A stretch of 64,000 nt of DNA from Cylicocyclus nassatus. Its lineage: Eukaryota; Nematoda; Chromadorea; Rhabditida; Strongylidae. The notes under the pieces are model-generated. The model did not search any database. It had not been told where the DNA came from and saw only the letters and a list, made by a program, of their open reading frames with translations. A program made the translations under genes and the position numbers. Numbering within the stretch: position 1 is the stretch's first letter; every line of letters begins with the position of its first letter. Of this stretch, positions 37,301 through 49,300 are shown one piece after another. The stretch spans positions 7,658,347 to 7,722,346 of the forward strand of contig CATQJL010000316.1 of the NCBI GenBank assembly GCA_958299035.1, in the 5' to 3' direction.

Positions 37301-40300
37301 GCAGCACACATACTTGATTATAAAACTTGGATCTGAGAGATCGCTACTTTATGCTAGAATAGCTGAGAAAGTTGATTACAATAAAATAACAAAGACGTCG
37401 TCTTTGTCTGCGTTTTCGAACAATTTACACATCCTGCATTTGTAGCCACAACTTCTCAGCCATAGTGTTACGCGGATGACGATTGCTTCGTCGATTATTG
37501 CGGGAATGGCGCGATCTTACTTAATAATCTTTTTTACACTCTAGTTGTTTACTCTATGTTGATCGTGATTGGGAGAATGTGAAAGAGACGCTTTTTGTTG
37601 AGTCTTTGTTCATATCAGATGACAATTCACTGAAGTTGATTCACGTCATTGCATTTTGATGTTTGGCGGTTAAACAAATATTTTGTTCACACGTTAGTTT
37701 GGATCTGGCTCACCAATTCCGTTGTTATTTCGGGACAATATGTTAGGCTTGGTCAGCTTTTCAACGCGCTTTTCTCCTCTCGAAGTTCTGTTCCCAACTC
37801 AGACATTGGTTGGGCGGGTATTTGCCAACATCCCTTTCCCCATGTACAGATGCCTACGTTAGATAATGAAAGAGCACATTTGCTGCAAGCAGGGGGCGAG
37901 GCGTACTCCACCGAACCTTTACACCATTGAGATTTCATGTATGTCTAAACAAGCTTAATCCCTTTCTATTCCTAGAAAAACTCTCTGGGGCTGGACTTGA
38001 GCTGATCTGATGGATGTTTGTTTTCTCTTGTTTCTGCTTACGTTCTAAATTAATGGTTCCAGATGTGGCGCCTTGCGCGTATTAACGAATAAATTAATTC
38101 TCAAAAGGGGTTCTGACCGCGCGAAAGCGGTCCTAGTCGCACTCCAGCCTCTCACTGCCAGATATACAGGGTTGGGGGAAAGTCTTTACAATGGTATTCT
38201 AATCGTAGTCACGAAACTAGGCAACATATTTACATGAAATAAATATGTAATGTTTATCAGATCCGGCGAATACGGAGGCCATTCTACAGGAGTAATGAAG
38301 TTCTTTACGCTGTTTCGAAGCCATGCCTAAACAACCTTCGCCTTGTGAGCAGGTACGCTGTCCTGCTGAAAGCACCAATTTCTACCGGGAAAATGAGTAC
38401 TGGTCCAGGGTAGCAGTACCTTCTTCAGGATGCTATCCAAACTTGCAGCAGCGTCTACCTTGATGCCCTGAGGTACAAAATCAGCGGCGTCTTGCTGTCG
38501 AAAGTGATTGCCGCCCAAACCATCACAGAAGCCGGATGGAGCTTACTTTCCACAAGTCGACCTTTGATTTTTGCTTCTTCAAGCGACTTGGATATGATCC
38601 TGCTGTTTTGGCGAATGAAAACTTGCTCCACGGTGAAAACTTTCTCGTCAGAAAAGAGGATCGTTCGAGGCGTGCCTTTGGGAAGCGCTCAAGCAATCGG
38701 CGACATCTGTGGAGTCCGGTCAGCTTCATATTGTCTTGAAGTGCGTGCGTTCTCTGCATCCGGTAGAGCTTCATCCCAAGGTTCACTTTCGCAATGACCG
38801 AGATGGTCCTACGACTGATGGACAGCTCTGATGCCAGCTCACTCAAGCTCTTCTGTGGATTACGACGTATGCGTTCTCGGATGATCTTCCGGTTTGCGGA
38901 AGTGTTCGCGGTGGCTGGTCTACCGTCCCTAGGAGGGTCCTGGGTGCTGCTTCTCCTTGAAACGGCGCAGGTTGTACCATACTGTGTTCCGCGGAAATCC
39001 GAGTCTTTGGGCAGTCCGCATTTAAGACTTTCCTTCCATGTGCATCTTCACGATCAGTTTGCGCTCTTATCGAGAAAGCATAATTCCGGTAGGATCAAAA
39101 ATATCAATTTAATTTTTGGAGGGCTTTTATGGAACAGTTTAGAGATCGGGCAAAATCCGACTGTTAATTAACCTTGGCATTATACTTCGCCGAAACGTGT
39201 AAGCATTTTATTTATTCCTTTGCCACCTTGGTCAAGCTTAATCAAATTTAAAGAGTTTAAAGATCACGATATATGATGTTGAGCTTTCCAAGATTGATAG
39301 TTCCTTCCTTTATTGCCAGTAACAGTCATGATCAAGCGTGTGTGAAGGCGAACTGCATTGTATGCAATTCCAATAAACCGGGAGATTGCATGTGCCGAGG
39401 TACTGTGTATCTTATAACGTGTAAAATGTGTGGTGAAGAATATATTGGAGAAACAGGAAGACCGTTGTGCCTAAGAATAAACGGACATTTGGATGGAATG
39501 CGAAAATCGCGAGTGTCCACGCCTTTAGGCGCACATCGAAAACTTTCCCACCAGGACATCGCGTTTGACATCAGCATATCTGTTCTTTCCAAAGAAACGA
39601 ATATTGCCGCGCGAAAAGCCATAGAGGCTTGTTGGATATCATGCAGATGTCCTAAACTAAACAGGAAAGGAGAAAAAGTTGCCGTCAGCAATGAACTCGC
39701 CCCTTTCCTACAAATGTGTGGAGAGTCTGACCATACAAAGAAAAGTTCATTCCATCACACTAAACAGCGAGTAGTGGTCTGACACATTGTCAGAGTGGTG
39801 GGCGTACCCTACACAGTATTGTTGAAGGTATGTCTACCCTTGGAGTGAATTACTGCACACGTTGACTCGCTTCCAGATCTTGAAGAAGGCGATCTTCGCC
39901 GAAACGTAGACTGTACTGATTGTTAACTGTTACTGGCACCCTATAGCACCTAAATGTTGTTCAAAGGCTTCCTCAACCCTGATAGCGCTTATCTTTCATA
40001 AAGTGATTCTCGACACATCTATGAGAGGTCCTTTCCAAGCAACGTCACTCAACATCCATCGATCAAGCAGCGCCTCCACAACTATCGATATCATCAACAA
40101 GACCAAAGGCGCGCCGCGCTTCAAGTAATCTGTCTGATGCAGTTGTTGAAGTAGCCTGAGGCTTTTAATCTCGCTGTACTGCAAATCTGGGCTATTCGTT
40201 TATCACATTGTAGGATTTGTAGTCGCGCAGTTTTCTGGAATCTCTCTTGTGAACTAATTGGTGAGATAAATTATGGCCTTGCGGCTTTTAATACATTAAA

Positions 40301-43300
40301 CTTAAAGGCAGTGTCCGGGCAAAAACTCGATTTTGAGATTTTGTGCTTATACGGGCCTATTCGCCATGCTGAATCCGAAAATCCACATTGGAAAGCGCGA
40401 AAACGGCGAAAAAGGGCCCTAACACAGGAAGGAAATCAGCAGGTGGGCGGGGCTTTCCCCAGTGCGATTTCACGCTCCCGGCTCCCGGAGCGATTTTGTC
40501 GATTCCGCTAGCCGTCCTAACATCGCTATCGGTCAAGTGCGAATGATTGACTTGAAACCGGAAGCGAGAAGGTCGCTCCGGAAGCCGGGAAAGTGAAATC
40601 GCACTGGGGAAAGCCCCGCCCACTTGCTCATTTCCCTCCTGTGTTAGAGCCGTTTTTCGCCATTTTCGCGCTCTACAATGTGCATTTTCGGATTCAGCGT
40701 AGCGAATAGGCTCAAGTAAGCACAAAATCTCAAAATCAAGTTTTTGCCCGGACACTGCCTTTAATGTCCATTAACTTCAACAGATAAATTCGCTAAAAGA
40801 TGGGACACGATGCGTGCTAGTGCCAGAGTGTCAAAGCCTATATGCCGACAACATGAAGGGCGCTTCGATTTGACGCGGAGAGTCTCGGAAATATAAGGTT
40901 GTCCCATAAGTCTTTTCATTTTTGAATTTTCGCTATGATGATTCACACACTTCTTACCCTAAGGAGACATCAGGATACCATTCGATAGAGCAAAGCAAGC
41001 TCTATAAGATGGCGTTTACGCTTTCGCAGAAGCTTTAGTCTATCTCGAGTTTTAAATCAAAATCTAGGAAGTTTCGGATGGCCAGAAAACCGAAAAATTT
41101 TTATATCTTCATTCAAAAGAATCCTACAAACCTCAAACTCGCTCACGTGTATACATTCCACATAAGACATTCATATGTGTTGTTGCTGCATTTTTTTATC
41201 GGCTAGAAATCAAGAAACCGAAAATTTTCCTGTTTTTACCAAAGTGATGCTGTGCTGTTCATACACTGACAGTTGTATACTACAAGCCCTTAGAGGTACA
41301 ATCATAACTTTTTAGCTCTATATAAGCTCTGGTTTCCGAGAAATGTTGATTTAAGCGTGAAAAACCCAAGTGAAGAAAGCTAAATTTGATATTTCTCGTT
41401 AACTAGAGCATATAGAGAGCCAAAAATCTACTGCAGTACTTCTAAGGGCTTGTAGTATACAACTGTCAGTGTAAGAACAGCACAGCATCACTTTGATAAA
41501 GACAGGAAAATTTCCGGTTTCTTGATTTCTAGCCGATAAAAAAATGCAGCAACAGCACATATGAATGTCTTATGTGGAATGTATACACGTGAGCGAGTTT
41601 GAGGTTTGTAGGATTTTTTTGAAGGAAGATATAAAAAATTTTCGGTTTTTTGGCCATCCGAAACATTCTAGATTTTGATTTAAAACTCGAGATAGACTAA
41701 AGCTTCTGCGAAAGCGTAAACGCCATCTTATAGAGCTTGCTTTGCTCTATCGAATGGTATCCTGATGTCTATTTAGAGTAAGAAGTGGTGACTTATTATA
41801 GCGAAAATTCAAAAATGAAAAGACTTATGGGACAACCTAATAGTTAGCTGGGTGTAGCATTGCTCTCTGATGTAGAGTTGTGGGAATTCGTTGTGACAGC
41901 CTTTCCGAGCACCACGCAAGCTGCAGCTACATGCGCGGACGTCCGCGCCTCTTATATCTCCCTCCCCCTCCCACAAATTTATTCCCCGTTCCTGTAGGAC
42001 GACGCAGGAGAGCAAAGGGCAATGCGGCCGGAAGTACAACCCGCGGCAAAAATTGAAACTTCACCAGTCATTTCTTGTTTACAAGAATAACGAGTGCTTG
42101 GAACAGGTACGACTGAGACTAACCTGATTTCCTTCTGCATCGATAACGGCTTTGTGTGAGGCCGGACAGGAGTCCAAAGAAGAGCTGCAGCAAACATATG
42201 TTCCTGGAATACCCAGAGCCTGCTGACAGCTGTAATCTTGTGGACACAGTTGTGGTTGCGACCTCACACAGTATACAGGCTTGCCACGCTCCTAGAATTC
42301 GTATTATCAGTTTGCGCATGAGTGCCATGGACAGAGCAATCTCAGCATGGCGATAATGTGACAAAAGCATAAAAAAGCAAAGAAATAAAGGAATGATCAT
42401 ATATGCTTCACAAACAGTCAGAGTGTAAACGATGTTAACTCGTTGGCAGGCTAACAAATTTTTGACACTTGTGCGACAAACACGAATTGGTGGTTCAAGG
42501 AACTATTTTTCATTTGATATGTTAGCTTTTCTCTTCATGGCTGGTTTTATAAGATATAAGTGAAGAGAATGGCTTAGATCGCAGGCTTAACCTGAAGAAA
42601 AAAAGCGACTGCTCGACCTGCAGATACCGCTGAAAATCAAGCGCCAAAACGTTCATGGGGTTTTGAGTTGGTAAGCGTCATTAAAGGTCCGCGCTCAAAC
42701 CTTCGACTGTGCGAATCAAATTTCTGCAATAATGAGAAACGATTGTAGCGTGTAAGCATGCCCCAAGTATGGTCCCATGAGCTGATCATAACGAGCAAAA
42801 TGTAGCAGATTCCTGCAAACCTGCAACAGCTGTCACAAGCTGAAATTCCCACGAAATGTTGCAGAAAAATATGGGCTATGCATTGATGTATCTTGAGAAA
42901 ACCAAAAGCTTATAAATAAATGTGACCTGAAGATTAAAAACTTCTTGTCACAAGTTTCTGTCAGAAAAACAGGGAAGCTGACTTGGAATGAATTTGGGAA
43001 AACTTTCGCAGAAAGGTAATATAAAGACAATTGAAAAGTATCTAGAAGATAAATAACTAAAAGTTGCTAACAGTGTGATCGATGGTGTTTGATGAGAGAA
43101 TCCTTAGAGGACAAGACTAGAGTGGTCAGCTTGATGAGTACGAAATTAGACAAAGATTAGTATTGCAATCAAGGTAAAACTGGTGAGGCAGATAGGGATA
43201 TTGAATATTGTAATTCAAACTTATTGTTAGAACGCAAATAGGTGAAACCATCAGTCCAGTAAATTCTACAAGAAGTGGTAATCAAAAGGCTTAGAAGGAT

Positions 43301-46300
43301 GTCACAATAAAATGGCGATGATAAACGGGATTCAAATTTTCCGATTTTTTTATCTGTCCAATCATACCCTGACCGACAAGCGGTGTTTCTCTACAGTACC
43401 GCTTACATTTTTTGAAAAATTGACGCGAATGTATGGACATGTGTGGACATGTACGGACATGTCCATACATGTATGGACATGAGCGACATGTCCATACATG
43501 TCCATACATGTATTGACATGACATCACCGTCGCGTGGCCATATCTCGCTTCAGAGTGGACGAATTCTGAATCCATGGCCACCATTCAATTCAGCTCGGCG
43601 CGGAGAATCTTCTGATTTATTGGAAGTGGAAGTACGAGGTCTTCGATATTTTTCCAGTTTTTCAATTTGTTCTGCGGAGATCCTGTTCGTCTTGTTCAGC
43701 TCATCAAGGTGGATCTTCCTATTTACAACATGTCCTTGATATTTCGATTTCATATTCTTGAATCTTTCTGAGGACGTCTTTTCGCGAAGCTGTAAAGCAG
43801 CGAGCATTGTCCCGACATTCCAGCAAGGATCTTTCGATAGCACTTTTTTTGTAGATTATGATGTGCTAAATAGTAGTCGCAGGTTTCTTTTCAATGGAAA
43901 TAGAACGGCTGGTGAATTGTGGAAAAATCTTGTCGTCCCAAATTCTACTCGCCATAGCCACAGGATACGAAGTATTTTGCCAAGCAGATGTGAGTTTCGA
44001 AATCAGCAGGTCGCTAACCTCTACGAGCAAGTTTTGCGATATGTTTGGGTTATTCCATTTTTTCTCGTTTTACGCTCCTGGAAGCTCGCCGATGGATTTT
44101 GGTCAATATGTTGATGCTCTTAAATTGCAAGGAAACTTCGCTTATAGAGGTTTTCGAACACGCTCTTTACGAAAATCGTGGTCTTTGAGGATTACAGGGT
44201 CTCTATGGAGAGGTACGGTGAGGTGACTGTAACTGCACCACGAAAGTGCGTAACTTTGCCCGCACTTCTCGCGTATCGCTACCGCACTTCTATCATATCG
44301 CTTGACGCTCATTGCAGATATTATGTTCGCTTCGTCGAACGACTTCCACTGTACTGAATATGGTGCTTGCGTCTGCTTCAGCTGCTCAATTGAATACCAA
44401 AGCTATTTCGTGGCTAGAGCTCAAAGCACCAAATCTAACACAATAAGATCCATTAAAAATGTGGAAGGATTTGATCAGCGCGTTGTACAAGCGCTCACGG
44501 TGGAATTTCGACAAATTTTGCGATCTTTACATTTTGGGCAAAATTCGTGAGGACGTGTTTTCGTAGACTCGTAACTCGGCGATTTTCATAGACTGGAGCC
44601 TGAGTCATGCACCATTCGATAGAACATTTTCTAGTAATTTTGACTTAGAAAAGCAAACAGGCAAGTTTTCCGACAGATACGCGAGAAGTGCGGGCAAAGT
44701 TACGCACTTTCGTGGTGCAGTTACAGTCACCTCACCGTACCTCTCCAAAGAGACCCTGTAATCCTCGAAGACCACCTTCGTAAAGAGCGTGTTCGAAAAC
44801 CTCTATAAGCGAAGTTTTCTTGCAATTCAAGAGCATCAACATTTTGACCAAAATTTATCGGCGAGCTTCAGGAGCGTAAAACGAGAAAAAATGGAATAAC
44901 CCGAACATATCGCAAAACTTGCTCGTAGAGGTTATGCGACCTGCTAATTTCGAAACTCACATCTGCTTAGCAAAATAGCTTCGTATCCTGCGGATATGGC
45001 GATTAGAATTTGAAACGACAAGATTTTTTCACAATTCACCAGCCGTTCTATTTCCTTTGACACGAAACCTGCGGCTATTATTTAGCACATCATAATCTAC
45101 AGAAAAAGTGCTATCGAAAGGTCCTTGCTGGAATGTATTCGGGACAATGCTCGCTGCTTTACACCTTCGCGAAAAGACTTCCTCAGAGAGATTCAAGAAT
45201 ACTGAAATCGAAAGATCAAGGACATGCTGTAAATGAAAAAATTCGCCTTGATGAGCTGAGCAAGGCGCTGTTTTCGGATTCAAAATATACTTATTCCGAA
45301 GGAAGTTATGGCGAGTAGAATTTAAAAACGCGTGATTTTTCCAAAATTCACCAACGCTTCTATCTTCTTTGGAAAGAAGTCTGAGCCTATTTTTAGCGCA
45401 CAATAATCTACAAGAACAGTATTATCGAATAGTACTTAGTAAAGTCTTCTATGTTGGGTGGGCGTTGCTTCACATATTCGCGAAAGGACCTCCGCAGAAC
45501 AAATTGAAAAAACTGGAAACGGAATACTGAAGACATCGTATCCCCACTTCCAATATATCAGAAGATTCTCCGCGCCGAGATGAATCGAATGGTGGCTTTG
45601 GATTCAGAATTCGTCCACTCTGAAGCGAGATATGGCCACGCGACGCTGATGTATGGACATGTCCATACATGTATGGACATGTACGGACATGTACGGACAT
45701 GTCCATACATGTATGGACATGTCCGTACATATCCATACATGTCCATATATTCGCGTCTTTTTTTCAAAAAATGTGAGCGATATTGTATTAGCCGCCCCTC
45801 CTCTATGTTCTATGCAAAATCTGCGATGTTCGCCATGGTCTTCAATTTACTTCCGATATCAACATGGGCCAAACCTGAACTTTTGACTCATTCAAGAGAA
45901 ACTTCACCGTTCTGAGTAAAAGCAGCGCATAGCCTTTTGAGAAATTATAAAAAATTGATTTTATAAAGCTGACCCACCAAAACGTTACCTAAATGAAACA
46001 ACAATAAGTTTTGAACTCAGATAATACATTTGTGAACTCCAAACAGGAGACAAGAAAAACCTAAAAAGGAGTCATAGCTCAAAATCTGCTCGATACATTC
46101 TTCTTCGTATGTCTATACAGAGTCTAGAAAACTCTGTGAGACTCTTGAAAGGATAGAAATGACGAGTGAAGAATTTCGGCAATAAACTGGAATCCAGTAG
46201 ATTCTGGGCGCTAAAGTGACTAGGAGGAAAACAAGAAAATGCTGCATCAAACAGCATCAACGAGGAGCACAAGCAGAGGGAAAATGGAGCAAAGCAGTCT

Positions 46301-49300
46301 CTTAGCATATAGCAAAGCAATCTTAGCTGTAATTCGGAAGGTAACTCATAGTCAGTCAAAGAAATTCAAAAGTCATTGTTTGAGAGTTTGAAGCCGAATA
46401 AATTCCCTTTATGTAAGTAATGTGAATATTGTGTAAGTGAATGATGGCTGAAAGTTCAGCGAGAGGGAGATACAGCGGATTTGCTAAAGTATGGGCTCAG
46501 ATTATATTAGCTTGTCCCGAAAGTTTTGTCGGTTTTTTCAAACCACTATAAAACCACGCACAATAAAGATCTGAATGAGTATTAACATGCATTCGATGCA
46601 GCTTTTCCTTCTCTTTTCTATGGTTGCATTTTCATACCACAATCTTGTATGATTTTTTTGATAGTTGCCAAAATTCTCCACCCATCAATTTTACCTGCTC
46701 AAAGTTAGGCTAATTTTTAAAAGATTTATTACAAACTCTTGAAATGCTTTAAGTATGGATCAAATAGAGCAACTCTCGGACTACAAGCAGGTATTTTTAG
46801 ATCCTTCTAATCTGCTGATTTTAGCTTTAAAAAATTATTTCTCCGGTCTCGATTTTTAGCAAAGTCATGAAACACGCAACTGCATAAAACACACGAAAGC
46901 TTTTAAAGTTTCTGCGTATTGAAACACAGTTCTTACTTAACAGCAACATAACCAACTTTGATTCGCTTCGAAAAAGCAGCTTTTTGGAATTTTTGGTACT
47001 TTTACTTGTTAAACATATGCAAAACGCCGCGGTTTTCAATAATTAAATAATTATAACGGACTTGGTAAGCGCGGTTTATGTGATCTAAAATGAATACAAT
47101 GTAGCCAAAGGTTTGCTCTACATAACAGTTGCAGCGCCCTTCAAAAACATCAGAATAAAGAATTCTAAAATTCAGGAAAGATTTGGCGTTACTGCTGAGC
47201 TGCTCAAAAAGCCATGACAGTAACATTGCAAAGACAGGATAGATCAAAAAGCAAGTATAACTGTAAGAAAGAGGATAAAAATCTGAACCAAATAGCGCCT
47301 AAGCCGTCTATAGATTGGTGTTCAGTGAATTTTAGTTAGCGATGAAAGAAACCGACAAAACTTTCGGGAAAACCTAATATAATAATTCAGAGCATTTTAT
47401 GATGTAGTGAAATGAACAAGCCGTCCCGAGCGATTTTTTTATGCAATTCAGATTTATGTGCGACCCAGACAAGTTACAAATATAGCTAGTACTTTTTGAG
47501 TTCAAGCCTGCTTTTTTAGAAACTGACTCCAAGCGTATTCTTACCGTTAGCAAATGACCCTGTCTAGGACAGACGGGTCTCTGCTCCTGCAGGACCCCAG
47601 TTGTGCAACATAAGCTAGTGGAGTAATCGTTGGCTGAACGGACACATGAGAAGCTGAAAAATCACCTTGTTACAATCTAGAATACCACAGAAGCTGGTTG
47701 TCTTACCCTGAGTCGCAGTCGCTAAGCACAGAGCATGACTTATACTTCTCACCATAAGGAGCTGGTTGGGGTATGCCGTTATTTGGACAGATAGGTGTCA
47801 CCTAAAAATTTAGTGTAGAAGCGCTTTTCCGAGATTTAATGTAAAATTACCTGGAAGGCAGCCGAATAGCAGCAGATGTAAAGATTTGGCGAGTTTCCGG
47901 AAGAAAGGCACAATGACCTCAAAAAGTACTCCAAGATGTCGAGGTGAAAATATAGAAATGTAATTAGATCTCACATCTGAGGACAATCATCCCGTTGACC
48001 AGGTCTGGAGCAAAACTGGTTCGAACCGTCCGCAGCTCGGACTGGTTGCTGGCCCGGCAGCGGACAGCTGAATTGAGCCTGAGCCACTGCGCTACGCACC
48101 GAACAGCACAGCCACTCGTTCTTTCTTGACGGCTGGCAAGAAAAGCTGAAAGTGAAAATAATCTTGACTATCTTTTTGAAAACAACCATCCAAATGTAAA
48201 CAACGTGTTTATTTTAGTAACTCCCACTGAGCTCGCTTGCTACAAAGAAGCTTTCATACCAAATGAGCTGCTCGTACTTGGCTAAAAGTTACCGTACTTG
48301 TAAAGAAAGTAACTGAAAAAAAGGATCAAACATAGGCCTGGGTAAAAGAGTAGAAGAAAGGGCCTAAACTCATGGCTATGGAAGCCTAAGATCTTGCTTG
48401 TTTCAGGAGTAGTAAATAAAATCTTCTTTTGAATTTTCAAAGGAGATTTGCACCTCTATTGTTTGTTGAAAGCTATGCTGCAGAAACTTGATATTTGCGT
48501 AAAATTAACTTAACGGCTATACAGTATATCCAAAAGATACTATATTTGCATGGTCCCAGTTCCCAAAAAAACCCTATACATCAAACAACACATCATTTTA
48601 TAAAGGAAAAAGGAAATGAGAGGAAGGAGGATGAGAAACAATGCATCACCATCAGAAAATTTGCAATTTTACCAAATTCTGCAGTCTAGCTAGGTCTATT
48701 TGGCTACAGAATGATGGGGAAGATATTCCTAGGCTTGAAACGCTCTCGAATAGTTCAAACCTTTCGTTTTCAAGAGCACACTTGTCTCACACTGCTCTTG
48801 ATTTTTCCGAACAGATAAGAGTTTGGCTGAACCGCAACGTTCGAACATCTGATTATAATTGCCAATCAAAGGTCTGGAGATCAATGCTTTTTGCATGACA
48901 GTTTCAGGATTCAGAAAGCAGTATCATGGTGCACAGAAATAATTTACATCAGGGTAAAAATTCCCATAGTTTAGAAACCCGGTTGCTTGGATTATTTTGA
49001 CAAAGAAATTCTGCATTTTTGTCAGGGTACATAAAATCACAAAAATTAGAGAGATGATGGGTTTTAAAGGAGAAGAAGTGATGATAATTAAGTACCAAGA
49101 TCTGAATCTAACCGAGAACATAAACCTGCCTCAGAAGTGCTATAAGCAGAGAGCGTAGGAACATCGAGTGCCGGTCATTCTACGACGTTCCACTTCGATT
49201 CGGCGTCGGATCACTTTCTATGCAAATATTGCAGCTTTTTGTGCACTCCGCAAACGCACTGGACATGGAAAGGACATTTACGAAAACACCAGAAGAAGAA

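Noticed and set aside
45470..45915. Frames with repeated MYGHV/TCMDM-like peptides (also 43291-43739)
   Set aside because: They are translations of the palindromic ATGTATGGACATGTCC minisatellite in the giant inverted repeat.
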